Shown: positions 45,404 through 54,126 of the stretch, in pieces
Position numbering within the stretch: the first letter of the stretch is position 1
Layout: every line of letters starts with the position of its first letter
Translations under genes and position numbers: made by a program
Source of the DNA: Allobosea sp.
GTDB taxonomy: Bacteria; Pseudomonadota; Alphaproteobacteria; Rhizobiales; Beijerinckiaceae
DNA length: 64,000 nt
Direction of reading: 5' to 3'
NCBI RefSeq assembly: GCF_017308015.1
Contig: NZ_JAFKFW010000004.1
Span: forward strand, 202,403-266,402
The notes under the pieces: generated by a model
The model's input: the letters and a program-made list of their open reading frames with translations, nothing else
What the model was told of the DNA's origin: nothing
Database searches by the model: none

Positions 45404-46639
45404 ATGGATGCACCATCCAACCAGCCGGGTATCGCCGGCGGCCTGAGCGCGACGAAGCGGAAGCAGACAGGCATCGTCGGCTGGCGAGCCGTCCGGCGTG
45501 CCCTTGCAGGCGCCGTGGTCGCCAGCGTGCTTTTGGGCGCCGGCGTTGTCTACAGTAATCGTCCGGTCGACGTTGAAGCACTTATGCCCGAGCGTGATGT
45601 TCCTGTCCGTGTATTCGGACTGGGCACGGTCGAGGCCCGCGTGATGTCCAAAGTCGGCTTCGAGGCTGGAGCTGCGCTGGCGGAGCTCCACGCGGATCAC
45701 GGCGACCATGTCAGCAAGGGGCAGGTTCTGGCCCGGCTCAGCCTCGGCGAACAGGAGGCCAAGGTGGCAAAGGCAGGCGCCGCACTCCAGATCGCCGAAG
45801 TCAACATCATGCGGGCGGAGGCGAATCTGGAGAAGGCGCGTGCCGTTCTTGCGCAAAGGCAGGTTGCCAATCGGCGCAGGCAGGAACTCGCCGGACGTAG
45901 CGTCGTGTCGGAGCAGTCGGCCGAAGAGTCCGCCCGGGACGAGGCCGTTGCCAAGGCGGACGTCACCGTCACCGAAAGCGAGGTCGCGAGCAGCAGGGCG
46001 CAACTGGCGGACGCTCGGGCGCAGGTCCAGTTCGAAAAAACATTGCTGGGGCACCGGACATTGACGGCTCCCTACGACGCGATCGTCATTGAACGGCACA
46101 AAGAACCAGGCACGGTCGTCAAGGCTGGCGATCCGATCTTCACCCTGATCGCAAACGACAGCTACTGGGGCCTTGCCTATGTCGACGAAGCGCGTGCCGG
46201 CTTCATAGCGGAGGGCCAGCCGGTGCAGGCCCGCTTGCGTTCCCGCCCGCAGGACGTCTTCACCGGCAAGGTGGCCCGCATCGGGCTTGAAAGCGATCGC
46301 AGCACGGAGGAGCGACGCATCTTCATCAGGGGCGACAACCCGCCCGCCCGCGTTTTCCTGGGAGAGCAGGTCGAATTCCTGATCACGGCTGCCACCCTCG
46401 CCGAGGCGCTTCTGATTCCGGAGGCAGCCGTCCATGGCTACAACGGCCACGAAGGCACGGTCTGGACGCTCGAGGATGGCCGGCTGAACCGCCGGCTCGT
46501 CAGGTTCCGGCATCGCACGGAAGATTCCCGCCTCGAGATCGTCGGCGGGGTGCCTGAGCGCGCGCGCGTGCTAATGCGCGTCGCGCCGGACTTGCGGGTC
46601 GGGCGCCGCGCGCAGGTCGGCGAGGGCAAGGGGCCGTGA
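45404..46639 (+). CDS. HlyD-family periplasmic adaptor (DevB-like)
   Basis: A 411-residue membrane-fusion protein: N-terminal anchor (ALAGAVVASVLLGAGVVYS, about 30-50), biotinyl-lipoyl domain (ALAELHADHGDHVSKGQVLARLS), a coiled-coil hairpin about 115-220, then beta-barrel (LTAPYDAIVIERHKEPGTVVKAGD). It links an inner-membrane ABC transporter to an outer-membrane partner. The stop overlaps the permease start by 4 bases (ATGA-type GTGA), with the ATPase next: a DevBCA-type exporter. No TolC-type gene is nearby. Confidence 0.9.
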   Translation: MDAPSNQPGIAGGLSATKRKQTGIVGWRAVRRALAGAVVASVLLGAGVVYSNRPVDVEALMPERDVPVRVFGLGTVEARVMSKVGFEAGAALAELHADHGDHVSKGQVLARLSLGEQEAKVAKAGAALQIAEVNIMRAEANLEKARAVLAQRQVANRRRQELAGRSVVSEQSAEESARDEAVAKADVTVTESEVASSRAQLADARAQVQFEKTLLGHRTLTAPYDAIVIERHKEPGTVVKAGDPIFTLIANDSYWGLAYVDEARAGFIAEGQPVQARLRSRPQDVFTGKVARIGLESDRSTEERRIFIRGDNPPARVFLGEQVEFLITAATLAEALLIPEAAVHGYNGHEGTVWTLEDGRLNRRLVRFRHRTEDSRLEIVGGVPERARVLMRVAPDLRVGRRAQVGEGKGP

Positions 46640-47769
46640 ACCTCGCCTATCGAGACATAAGGCACGGCTTCGGGCGCTTCATCCTGACCTGCATCGGGCT
46701 CGGACTTCTGCTTGGTGTCGTGCTGGCCATGATCGGCATCTATCGCGGACTTGTCGTCGATGCGCTGACCATCGCCCGGGCTCCCGCTGTCGATCTGTGG
46801 ATCGTCGAGGCCAACACGCGTGGCCCCTTCGCCGAAGCCTCGCGCATTCCCGGCGATGTCCGCGAGGCCGTCGCGCGCATTGCCGGCGTGGAATCGGCCG
46901 GCGGCATCACCTATCAGACGGTCGAAACCGAACATATGACCGCCAAGCTCAGGCTCTATGTCATCGGCTACGAGCCGACGCGGCCGGGAGGGCCGCCGGA
47001 AATTCTCGCAGGGCGGGGTATCGCCCGCAGTCATTACGAGATGGTGGCCGATCAAAGTGCCGGCCTCGCGCTTGGGGATCGCCTTCGCGTCGGCCGGAGC
47101 ACGTTTTCTGTCGTAGGATTGACGCGCCATCAGGTCAGCTCCGGCGGCGATCCGGCCGTATACATAACCTTGGCGGATGCCCAGAAATTGCAATTCGATC
47201 TTGCTCCGCCGGCGGCGCGCATCCAGCAGGCGCGCGGTGCCGTCGGAGGCAGCCGCGACACCGTGAACGCCGTCGTCGCAAGGTTGCAGCCCAATGCCTC
47301 GCCGGAAGCGGTGGCCGAAACAGTCCGCCGCTGGAAGCATCAGGCAGCGATCACCCAGGAGGCTCAGGAGCAGATCCTGATCCGCTCCCTGGTCGACCGC
47401 GCCAGACGCCAGATCGGGCTCTTCACGTCGCTGCTGCTCGTCGTATCCGCGGTGATCATTGCCCTGATCATCTACACCATGACCATGGAGAAGATGAAGC
47501 AGATCGCAACCCTGAAGCTGATCGGCGCCCCGGATCGAACCATTATCGGCATGATCGTTCAGCAGGCACAGGCGCTCGGGTTCATCGGATTTTCCATCGG
47601 CGTCACGCTGATCGTGAGCATCAGCGACTACTTTCCACGCCGTGTGATCCTCGAAATCGACAACGTACTCGCGCTCGGCCTCGTCGTGGTCGTGGTGTGC
47701 CTGCTGGCGAGCGGGCTCGGCGTGCGCGCGGCACTTCGGGTCGATCCTGCTACGGCACTGGGGAGCTGA
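46636..47769 (+). CDS. FtsX-like ABC transporter permease (DevC-like)
   Basis: A 377-residue permease of the MacB/FtsX group: TM1 about 17-37, a periplasmic domain of about 220 residues, then three TM helices at about 255-275, 305-325 and 340-360 with the FtsX core TLKLIGAPDRTIIGMIVQQAQ. Works with the adaptor before it and ATPase after it. Substrate not deducible; DevBCA relatives export glycolipids, others export peptides or lipids. Confidence 0.9.
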   Translation: MNLAYRDIRHGFGRFILTCIGLGLLLGVVLAMIGIYRGLVVDALTIARAPAVDLWIVEANTRGPFAEASRIPGDVREAVARIAGVESAGGITYQTVETEHMTAKLRLYVIGYEPTRPGGPPEILAGRGIARSHYEMVADQSAGLALGDRLRVGRSTFSVVGLTRHQVSSGGDPAVYITLADAQKLQFDLAPPAARIQQARGAVGGSRDTVNAVVARLQPNASPEAVAETVRRWKHQAAITQEAQEQILIRSLVDRARRQIGLFTSLLLVVSAVIIALIIYTMTMEKMKQIATLKLIGAPDRTIIGMIVQQAQALGFIGFSIGVTLIVSISDYFPRRVILEIDNVLALGLVVVVVCLLASGLGVRAALRVDPATALGS

Positions 47770-47772
47770 GAG

Positions 47773-48534
47773 ATGGCGGTTCATCCGCTCGTGCGATGCG
47801 AGCGCATCTCCAAGCATTTCGGCGAAGGCGAGACGCGCGTCGACGCGCTCCGCGATGTGAGCCTGGACGTCTATCCGCGCCAGGTCGTCGCACTGCTTGG
47901 CCCTTCAGGCTCGGGGAAGACCACGCTCCTCAATATCATCGGTTGCATCCTCGATCCGTCCTCGGGCGCGATGGAATTCGACGGGGAGACGGTGCTGAGC
48001 GAGGGGCGCTGGCTGAAGACCAATCTCAGGCAACTCAGGCTCCACAATATCGGCTTCATCTTCCAGTTCCACAATCTCATCCCGTTTCTCGATGCGACCG
48101 ACAACGTGGCCCTCGTTCTGCAACTGGCCGGAGAGGAAGCGGGTGCGGCTCGGGCCCGAGCAGTCGAACTGCTCAACTATCTCGAGGTTGGGCACCGCCG
48201 GAATGCCATGCCCGCCAAGCTCTCGGGTGGCGAGGCGCAGCGTGTCGCCATCGCGCGCGCCCTGGCCAATCGTCCACGCATCATTCTCGCCGACGAGCCG
48301 ACGGCGGCTCTCGATTCGAAACGCGCGGGAATCGTCATGGACCTGCTCCGAAAGGTTGCCGTCGAGCAGGAGGCCGCGATCATCGTCGTCACCCACGACG
48401 AGAAGATATTCGACTGGTTCGACAGAAAGTTCATTCTGCGCGATGGCCGCCTGGAGACAGACGATGCTGCTTCGGTAGAGCTCGACGCATCTGCAGAGCC
48501 TGCTTCCGCGGGTGGAGGGAGGGGGAGGTTCTGA
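47773..48534 (+). CDS. ABC transporter ATP-binding protein (DevA/LolD-like)
   Basis: A 253-residue ATPase with Walker [19 protein letters not shown]-loop [11 protein letters not shown], signature [15 protein letters not shown], Walker [13 protein letters not shown] and the H-loop VTHDEKI. It belongs to the MacB/LolD/DevA group that pairs with FtsX-like permeases. It follows the permease stop by 3 bases, completing the exporter operon. Confidence 0.93.
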   Translation: MAVHPLVRCERISKHFGEGETRVDALRDVSLDVYPRQVVALLGPSGSGKTTLLNIIGCILDPSSGAMEFDGETVLSEGRWLKTNLRQLRLHNIGFIFQFHNLIPFLDATDNVALVLQLAGEEAGAARARAVELLNYLEVGHRRNAMPAKLSGGEAQRVAIARALANRPRIILADEPTAALDSKRAGIVMDLLRKVAVEQEAAIIVVTHDEKIFDWFDRKFILRDGRLETDDAASVELDASAEPASAGGGRGRF

Positions 48535-48552
48535 GGTCCCCGTTTCCGGTCG

Positions 48553-49953
48553 CTACGCCGGTTCCGTGGGGGCTTCGCATCGCACCACGGTGACCGAACA
48601 GCCGGCCTCGGCCACGACCTTGGACGAGACGCTGCCGAGATGGCGACGCAGGGCGGAGGAGCCGCGCGCGCCGACGACGATATGACCGATCCGGTTGTGC
48701 TCGGCATAGCGCAGGATCGCGTCGGCTGCGCTCACGGCTTCCACCACATGGTAGCTGATCCGTTCCTCGGCGAGGTCGAGCGGGCGAGCCCAGTCCTTCA
48801 ACGCAACCAGACGCTTGATGTAGAAGGATCGGCCAGCGCTGTCGGCCTGGACGTCTTCGCGCAGAATTTCCGTCTTCAGGACGGTCAGGCAGACGAGGCG
48901 GGAATCGGCGCGGGCCGCCACGAGCCGGCCGGTCTCCGCAAGAACGGCGCCGGCCAGCGGATCAGTGCCGTCTGCGAGGTCGACCGCCGCCAAGACAAGC
49001 GCCGGACCAGCCTGCCGCCGCCGGGCCGTGGGCGCGCCGGTGAGCAGATGGTCGTCGCGCTTCTGGAAGGCCGAGAGCAGGCGGTCCCACCATGGGCGCG
49101 GCGGACCGGGTTCAAGGATCGCCACCTGTTCCGGGTTGCGCAGGTCGAAGGCGACGCGCGCAGCATCCGAATAGCGGCGGCCACGGTCGACCTCTAGGCA
49201 TTTGCGGATGACCGTATCGAGCCAGCGAGGCACCTTCGGGTTACGGGCGGAAGGCGGCTTCGGCGCATGGTAGAGCCGCCTTTTCATCCCCGCTCGGGTC
49301 AAGGGCCAGTCGAAGGGCGGTTCGCCGGTCGCGAGCAGATAGAGGATGCCACCCAGGGCAAAGATGTCGCTCGCAGGGTCGGTTCGGTCGCCGAGTACCT
49401 GTTCCGGCGCGATGAAGGCAGGGGAGCCCATCGGGACGTTGCTCTTCTCCGACAGGAGGTCCGGCAGCGCGGCATGGCGGGAGAGGCCGAAATCGAGCAG
49501 CACCGCGCCGCGTTCGGCGAGGATGACATTCTCGGGCTTCAGGTCGAGATGCGCGACCTGCTGCTGGTGCAGGCTGGTCAGGGCTATCGCCAGTTCGGCG
49601 CCGATGCGCGCGACCTCCTCGGGCGGGAGCGGCGCTCTCTTGACGATCTGCGACAGGCTCTCGCCCGCGACGAATTCCATCGCGATGTAGGGCGTCCGTG
49701 CGAGGTCGCCGGAGCGTATGTAGCGCGGGACATGCGGGCCCGACAGGCGTTTCAGGATCAGCTCCTCGACCTCGTAGCCGATAACGGTCGAGACATCCTG
49801 GCCGGGATCGAGAAACGGGATCTTGAGCACGACCGGAGCGTCCACATCCGGGTGGCGCGCCCGCCAGAGCGATGCCATGCCGCCGGAAGGCATGTGCTTC
49901 TCCAGGGTGAAGCCGTCGAGCACTTGCCCTTCGTGGAAGCGCATTCCGTTCAC
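48553..49953 (-). CDS. Ser/Thr protein kinase fused to a UspA domain
   Basis: A 466-residue fusion. Residues 10-280 are a Hanks-type kinase: ATP lysine in VVLKIPF (Lys44), catalytic loop HLDLKPEN (Asp137), DFG at 154-156, APE-like SPAFIAPEQ and the DIFALGG segment. A linker ([11 protein letters not shown]) leads to a universal-stress-protein domain at about 312-460 ending [20 protein letters not shown], which has the GxxGx9GS nucleotide-binding pattern. Kinase and UspA partner domains are rarely joined. The start overlaps the metallophosphoesterase stop by 4 bases, so both are co-expressed. No TM: cytosolic. Confidence 0.88.
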   Translation of the reverse strand: MNGMRFHEGQVLDGFTLEKHMPSGGMASLWRARHPDVDAPVVLKIPFLDPGQDVSTVIGYEVEELILKRLSGPHVPRYIRSGDLARTPYIAMEFVAGESLSQIVKRAPLPPEEVARIGAELAIALTSLHQQQVAHLDLKPENVILAERGAVLLDFGLSRHAALPDLLSEKSNVPMGSPAFIAPEQVLGDRTDPASDIFALGGILYLLATGEPPFDWPLTRAGMKRRLYHAPKPPSARNPKVPRWLDTVIRKCLEVDRGRRYSDAARVAFDLRNPEQVAILEPGPPRPWWDRLLSAFQKRDDHLLTGAPTARRRQAGPALVLAAVDLADGTDPLAGAVLAETGRLVAARADSRLVCLTVLKTEILREDVQADSAGRSFYIKRLVALKDWARPLDLAEERISYHVVEAVSAADAILRYAEHNRIGHIVVGARGSSALRRHLGSVSSKVVAEAGCSVTVVRCEAPTEPA

Positions 49954-50690
49954 CGCCCGATAGCGAGCCGCGTGGCGAGGGCCGGCGGCAGTCCTGCCGC
50001 CAGCACCTTGCGGGCGGTCGTCTCGGCATCATAGGGCACGCGCCGCATGGTGACGCGGTGCCGATCGAGATCGATGAGCACGAAGCAGGCGGCCGGATTG
50101 CCGTCGCGCGGCTGGCCGACGGAGCCCGCCACCACGAGATGCCGGCGCGTCGCGATCAGCGGGGCGGGCTGGTCGTCGAGCGGGCGAAACGCGACGGGCG
50201 GGTGGCCGGCGCGCGCATAGAACATGGCGGGGACATGTGTGTGGCCGCAGACAATGAGGCGCGCTCCGGTGGCGGTGAATGAGAGGGCCGCTGCCTGCGC
50301 GCTCTGGACATAATGCCAGCGGCCGGGCTCGTCGGCGCTCGCATGGACGTAGAGCCGATCCTCCTCCGCAACCGTCAGGGGCATGCTTGCGAGGAATGCG
50401 CGATGATCAGCCGAAAGCTGTTGGCGCGTCCAGCGGATCGCCTCGCGGGCGATGCCCGTCATGCCGCGGTCCTCATCGATGACCGCCTGATCATGATTGC
50501 CCCGAACGACATGCGCGCCGCGTGTGGCGTAATCCGCCACCAATTCTACTGCGTAGGCCGGGTCCGGTCCGTAGCCGATGATATCGCCGGCGATGATGAT
50601 CACATCCGGTGCGGCTGCCGCGACCGCTTCGCGCACGGCGTCGAGCGCCTCGCGATTCGCATGGATGTCGGCGAGCACGGCGAGACGCAT
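49950..50690 (-). CDS. Calcineurin-like metallophosphoesterase
   Basis: A 246-residue phosphoesterase of the YfcE/MJ0936 type: metal motifs ADIHANREAL (Asp7, His9), AGDIIGYGPDP, RGNHDQAVI, then ICGHTHVPAMF and VAGSVGQPRDG. It uses two metal ions to cleave phosphomono- or diesters; specificity is unknown. It precedes and overlaps the kinase-UspA gene by 4 bases, so a role opposite to that kinase is possible but unproven. Confidence 0.88.
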   Translation of the reverse strand: MRLAVLADIHANREALDAVREAVAAAAPDVIIIAGDIIGYGPDPAYAVELVADYATRGAHVVRGNHDQAVIDEDRGMTGIAREAIRWTRQQLSADHRAFLASMPLTVAEEDRLYVHASADEPGRWHYVQSAQAAALSFTATGARLIVCGHTHVPAMFYARAGHPPVAFRPLDDQPAPLIATRRHLVVAGSVGQPRDGNPAACFVLIDLDRHRVTMRRVPYDAETTARKVLAAGLPPALATRLAIGR

Positions 50691-50950
50691 CGGTGACGAT
50701 CAGTTCGCTTGGCGCTGGCGGGACGGGGCGAGAGATTGACGCAATAGACCGGCTCCAGTTGCGTTACGCCGCGCAATCTTGATGCCAGCAGGACGGCAGC
50801 GCAACGGTGGGCTGGCCTCTCGAAGATCTTCAGACGATCCAATCACAGGTGCATGTCAAGAATGCGCGGCACCTGCAGAAACGGTTGCATATCGTGATAT
50901 CGACACAGCCCCTCTCGGCGGAAATCAACATCAAGGGCAGGCCGGTGTCT

Positions 50951-51280
50951 TTACCCCTTACCGGCGCAAAAGTGCCCGTAGAGCACTGTCATGATCTCAT
51001 TCACGACAGGATGGGTAATAAAATAATACAGGGTCCGGTGCTCGCGACGGAAATCGACGATACCTTCGGTCTTCAGCTTGGAGAGATGCTGGGACATGGA
51101 CGTTGGGGGCAGACCGATCGCTGCTATCAGTTCCGTAACGTTTTTTTCACCCTGGGACAGTGCGCAGAGTATGAGGAGCCGGCTCGGATTGGCCAATCCC
51201 TTGAGGAAGCCAGCCACCGCCTCGACGTTGTCAGGCTTGATCTGCATCAAATCCATTGCAGGTTCCATTTCACATTTCAT
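50951..51280 (-). CDS. ArsR-family regulator, SqrR/BigR-type persulfide sensor
   Basis: A 109-residue ArsR/SmtB protein with winged helix at about 45-80 (VTELIAAIGLPPTSMSQHLSKLKTEG). Its only conserved cysteines besides Cys3 are Cys39 (RLLILCALSQGEKNV) and Cys105 (GHFCAGKG), separated by 66 residues exactly as Cys41/Cys107 of SqrR and Cys42/Cys108 of BigR, which form tetrasulfide links with sulfane sulfur. ATG 51280 fits that numbering; later ATGs (51268, 51256) are possible. Divergent from AhpD-like and DUF2892 genes, which it probably represses. Confidence 0.85.
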   Translation of the reverse strand: MKCEMEPAMDLMQIKPDNVEAVAGFLKGLANPSRLLILCALSQGEKNVTELIAAIGLPPTSMSQHLSKLKTEGIVDFRREHRTLYYFITHPVVNEIMTVLYGHFCAGKG

Positions 51281-51310
51281 GTTTTTCTTATATTATAGAA
51301 GCGTGAAATG
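51266..51310. promoter_or_regulatory. Inverted repeat and AT-rich promoter between sqrR-like and AhpD-like genes
   Basis: CATTTCAC (51266-51273) and GTGAAATG (51303-51310) form inverted arms around the AT-rich core TTTTTCTTATATTATAG. It covers the divergent start region; the left arm lies within the first codons of the regulator. A plausible operator for the persulfide-sensing regulator. Pattern only. Confidence 0.45.
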
Positions 51311-51336
51311 ACAAATGCGCCGGATAGGAGCGGGTT

Positions 51337-51690
51337 GTGAGCAAGGATTATCGCGCTATCACCAAGGATATTTCAGCCTACACCGGCGAGATCAGGAAGC
51401 TGCAACCCGATGCCATGCAGGCCTTCTATGCCCTGTCGAAGGCGGCTGGCGCCGACGGTGCTCTGGACAAGAAGACCAAGGAGCTGGTGGCACTCGCCAT
51501 CGGTATCACGCAACGTTGTGACGGTTGCATCGGCTTCCACACCAAGGCGCTGGTCAGCCTCGGTGCGACGCGGCAGGAAGTCGCCGAAATCGCGGCGATG
51601 TCAGTCTATATGGGCGGCGGCCCGGCCCTTATGTACGCGGCGGACGCTCTGCGGGCCTTCGATCAGTTCAACGAACCAGCCGCAGGGTAA
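51337..51690 (+). CDS. Carboxymuconolactone decarboxylase family protein (AhpD-like)
   Basis: A 117-residue CMD/AhpD-fold protein with the CxxC pair in RCDGCIGFHTKAL (Cys61 and Cys64) and the following His, the peroxidase-type thiol site. GTG 51337 follows TAGGAGCGGG. Such thiol proteins often handle peroxides or sulfur species; adjacency to a persulfide-sensor regulator suggests sulfur or thiol stress. Length is normal. Confidence 0.9.
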   Translation: MSKDYRAITKDISAYTGEIRKLQPDAMQAFYALSKAAGADGALDKKTKELVALAIGITQRCDGCIGFHTKALVSLGATRQEVAEIAAMSVYMGGGPALMYAADALRAFDQFNEPAAG

Positions 51691-51862
51691 TCAAGGTGCT
51701 GGACGAGGTGTTCGGCGCAGCCTTGGTTGAGCCTTGCCTCTACCCTGCTCGTGTCAGATCGCAGGACGAGATCGCCGCCTGAACGTTGACCAGGCGGATT
51801 TCTGCCTCAAGGAGGCAGCCCACTCCAACTCGAAGCGGCCACAGGCTGAAGGAGAATGGACA

Positions 51863-52075
51863 ATGATCAAGAATGTAGGAGGAATCGATCGCCTGTTGCG
51901 AATCGTCGTTGGGCTGGCCTTGGTATCGCTGGTCTTTGTTGTCGATGGCGCAGCGCGTTGGTGGGGGGTGGTCGGGCTCGTTCCGCTGCTGACCGGTCTT
52001 TTCCAAACCTGCCCGCTTTATTCAATGTTCGGGCTCAACACCTGTCCGCTCCGGAACACCGACACGAAGGGCTGA
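51863..52075 (+). CDS. DUF2892 (YgaP-like) membrane protein
   Basis: A 70-residue protein: MIKNVGGIDRLLRIVVGLALV, with TM helices at about 10-30 and 35-53, and the conserved cysteines in LFQTCPLYSMFGLNTCP. DUF2892 domains form the membrane part of rhodanese YgaP and recur in BigR/SqrR-type operons. ATG 51863 is preceded by GGAGAATGGACA. 172 bases after the AhpD-like gene, probably the same unit. Confidence 0.88.
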   Translation: MIKNVGGIDRLLRIVVGLALVSLVFVVDGAARWWGVVGLVPLLTGLFQTCPLYSMFGLNTCPLRNTDTKG

Positions 52076-52251
52076 AGGGCGCTCCTGTCCGCGTGCTCAG
52101 TGCGACATGGCAAGGACGCCGAGCGCATGCGATGCGCAATGTGCTGGCCCATGTTGCCTAGGGCCAGCACACCATCTTCGACACCGCGATATGTCAGGCG
52201 CTCACCAGCTTTGCGGGTCGGGTTGCCCCAGATATGCGGCAGATCCAAGTT

Positions 52252-52572
52252 TCATGCGGAAATATCGACCTCGATATCGAGCAATGGTGCGTATTGCTGT
52301 GCGCCGAAAATGTCCGGATCACCGGCGCTGCCACTTGGGCGCAGCCGGTAGATTGTGAATTTGATCGCGCAGGCCGGGTCGTATTCGACGAATTCGGCGA
52401 TGCGACTCTGGTCGATTCCGTAAAGCGTCGCCACGGTGGCTGGCGTGAGGACCTTGCTGGCCCGCACGTGATCGTAGACGGCGCGATCAGTGAAGATGAT
52501 GTCGAAGGTGATCTTGTCGACGCCGGCATTCTTGCTGCGGATGGTCTTCGCAAGTTCGGATAGCTTCTTCAT
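52252..52572 (-). CDS. DUF4387 family protein
   Basis: A 106-residue soluble protein recognised as DUF4387 by its N-terminal LSELAKTIRSKNAGVDKITFDIIFTD and its pairing with DUF1446. Its stop is at 52252 and it starts 10 bases after the DUF1446 gene, so it is co-expressed. In known genomes this small protein accompanies AtuA-like proteins, probably as a subunit. Chemistry unknown. Confidence 0.85.
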   Translation of the reverse strand: MKKLSELAKTIRSKNAGVDKITFDIIFTDRAVYDHVRASKVLTPATVATLYGIDQSRIAEFVEYDPACAIKFTIYRLRPSGSAGDPDIFGAQQYAPLLDIEVDISA

Positions 52573-52582
52573 GATGAACCGC

Positions 52583-53941
52583 TCAAACGCCGATGGTTAC
52601 GGTGTGGGTGGGAAACAGCTCGAGGGGGTCGTCGACCGCCAGAGTGTGGTTGACGGTCCAGCGATAAGCCGGGGAGGCCTTCAGCACTTCGTCGAGCACG
52701 AACGCGACGCCTCCGGCGGTTCCTTTCACCTCGGGCAGGCGAGCATAGAAGAGCTGGCGCGTACCGGTCATGCAGACCTCCTCCGCCATCTCCACGGTCG
52801 GAGCAACGCCCTGCACGACGATGCAGAGCTCGTGGGCGGGTACCTTCACCGGCTCCAACTCGCCCATTACGCCGTTCTTGCCGAAGACATTGTAGAACAG
52901 CTCGTAGGGAGAGTTGCCGAAGCGCTCCGCCGTTTGCTGCTTGGCCCAGGCAATGACCTGATCGATATTCGCGATCGTGTAGGGATCCCGCACCGAGGCG
53001 ATGCCGACGAAACGTTCACCGGTCTTGCCAGCGCCTTCCAGTTTGACGCGGATACGCTCCGCCGGCTCGAAGCGCTGGCCCGTCACTTTCGTCGTACGCG
53101 CATCGATCTGCTCGTAGTGGCAGTTTCGCATGTCGAGGCGCCCGCCGGCGACGAATTCGTCATAGGGATTGGAGCGCTCATACATGGCGTGGCCGGAGAC
53201 CGATGCGATGGTACAGCGCTGGTCGGGATGCATGGCCGTCACGGTGACGCCAGACCCGGCTACCGCGCCCAGAACCGTTTCCTTCGCGCCATAGGGTTCC
53301 GCGCAGAATGAGGCGCATTCAAGCACCTTGCCGAGATAATAGGCATCGGCCTCGCTGGCGCCCCGGTGGAGGGCCGCGGCGGCAAAGATGGCACAATCGC
53401 TGGAGCGGCCGCCGATAATGACGTCGCAGCCTTCGTCCAGAAGCTTCATGAAGGGGTGGACGCCCGCCATCGCAACGATCCGTTCCGTGGCGTCGAGCTC
53501 GGCCTCGCTCAGGGCATCGCGGCCGTCCAGGCCGAGAACCGGATTGGAGCTGCCCACAGCCTTGCGGACGCGTTCCTTCTCGACCTCGGAATAGAAATAG
53601 CCCAGCTTGAACGGCGTGAGCCCGTGCTCGCTCGCGATCTCTCGAATGAGTTCGACATAGCGGTCGACGCGGCTGTTCGTGCCCGTGTCGCCCGACGAAC
53701 CGATGATCATCGGCACCCCGATGCGACGCGCGGCCAGCAGCATCGCTTCAAGATCCTGCCGCTGCCATGCCTCCGGCGAGGTGCAGGTGTCGGAACCAAG
53801 TGGCACCGGACCGATATCGTCGCTTCCCGAATCTGCCGCGATGAAGTCCGGCCCGGCCTCGACGCCGCGCAAGAAGCTCTCCAGCTTCAAGGGCGCAAAA
53901 CCCAGATGTCCGTTCGGGCAGATGATCTTGATCGATGACAT
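52583..53941 (-). CDS. DUF1446 (AtuA-like) protein
   Basis: A 452-residue cytosolic protein of the DUF1446/AtuA family. AtuA is named for acyclic terpene utilisation in Pseudomonas, but most relatives, including this DUF4387-paired type, have no proven activity. Visible segments: CPNGHLGFAPLKLESF, GSSGDTGTNSRVDRY, DEGCDVIIGGRSSDCAIFAAAAL and SVSGHAMYERSNPYDE. Start ATG 53941 follows GGGAGAATGCC; a long open frame upstream (to 54130) is not homologous and crosses the promoter. A -24/-12 element lies 42-56 bases upstream. Confidence 0.88.
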   Translation of the reverse strand: MSSIKIICPNGHLGFAPLKLESFLRGVEAGPDFIAADSGSDDIGPVPLGSDTCTSPEAWQRQDLEAMLLAARRIGVPMIIGSSGDTGTNSRVDRYVELIREIASEHGLTPFKLGYFYSEVEKERVRKAVGSSNPVLGLDGRDALSEAELDATERIVAMAGVHPFMKLLDEGCDVIIGGRSSDCAIFAAAALHRGASEADAYYLGKVLECASFCAEPYGAKETVLGAVAGSGVTVTAMHPDQRCTIASVSGHAMYERSNPYDEFVAGGRLDMRNCHYEQIDARTTKVTGQRFEPAERIRVKLEGAGKTGERFVGIASVRDPYTIANIDQVIAWAKQQTAERFGNSPYELFYNVFGKNGVMGELEPVKVPAHELCIVVQGVAPTVEMAEEVCMTGTRQLFYARLPEVKGTAGGVAFVLDEVLKASPAYRWTVNHTLAVDDPLELFPTHTVTIGV

Positions 53942-53982
53942 GGCATTCTCCCAGCGGCCTCGCGGCCGGACGCAGGAAGAAC

Positions 53983-53997
53983 TCAAGAACCGTGCCA
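53983..53997 (-). promoter_or_regulatory. Sigma54 -24/-12 promoter of the DUF1446 gene
   Basis: Minus strand reads TGGCACGGTTCTTGAG: a perfect -24 TGGCACG and -12 TTGA (consensus TTGC), spaced GG-N10-GA. The predicted start is about 30 bases before the ATG. Confidence 0.6.
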
Positions 53998-54079
53998 CGA
54001 TACGCCTTGTGCCAACCCTTTGATTAGGCAATGAATTCCGTCTGATCCGCCGTGATTGGCCCGAACTTGCCGGCCCTGC

Positions 54080-54094
54080 GCGTGAATTGCACGC
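54080..54094. promoter_or_regulatory. Candidate activator site upstream of DUF1446
   Basis: GCGTGAATTGCACGC, an imperfect palindrome about 85 bases upstream of the -24 element. It differs by one base from the GCGTGAATTTCACGC palindrome upstream of the binding-protein gene (61818-61832). Confidence 0.55.
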
Positions 54095-54126
54095 ATGGTG
54101 TGCGCGCTTTGCGCCGCGGCGGTTGG

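Noticed and set aside
53998-54014. Second sigma54-like element TGGCACAAGGCGTATC on the minus strand
   Set aside because: The -24 part is good but the -12 part lacks TTGC or its GC; the neighbouring element at 53983-53997 fits better.
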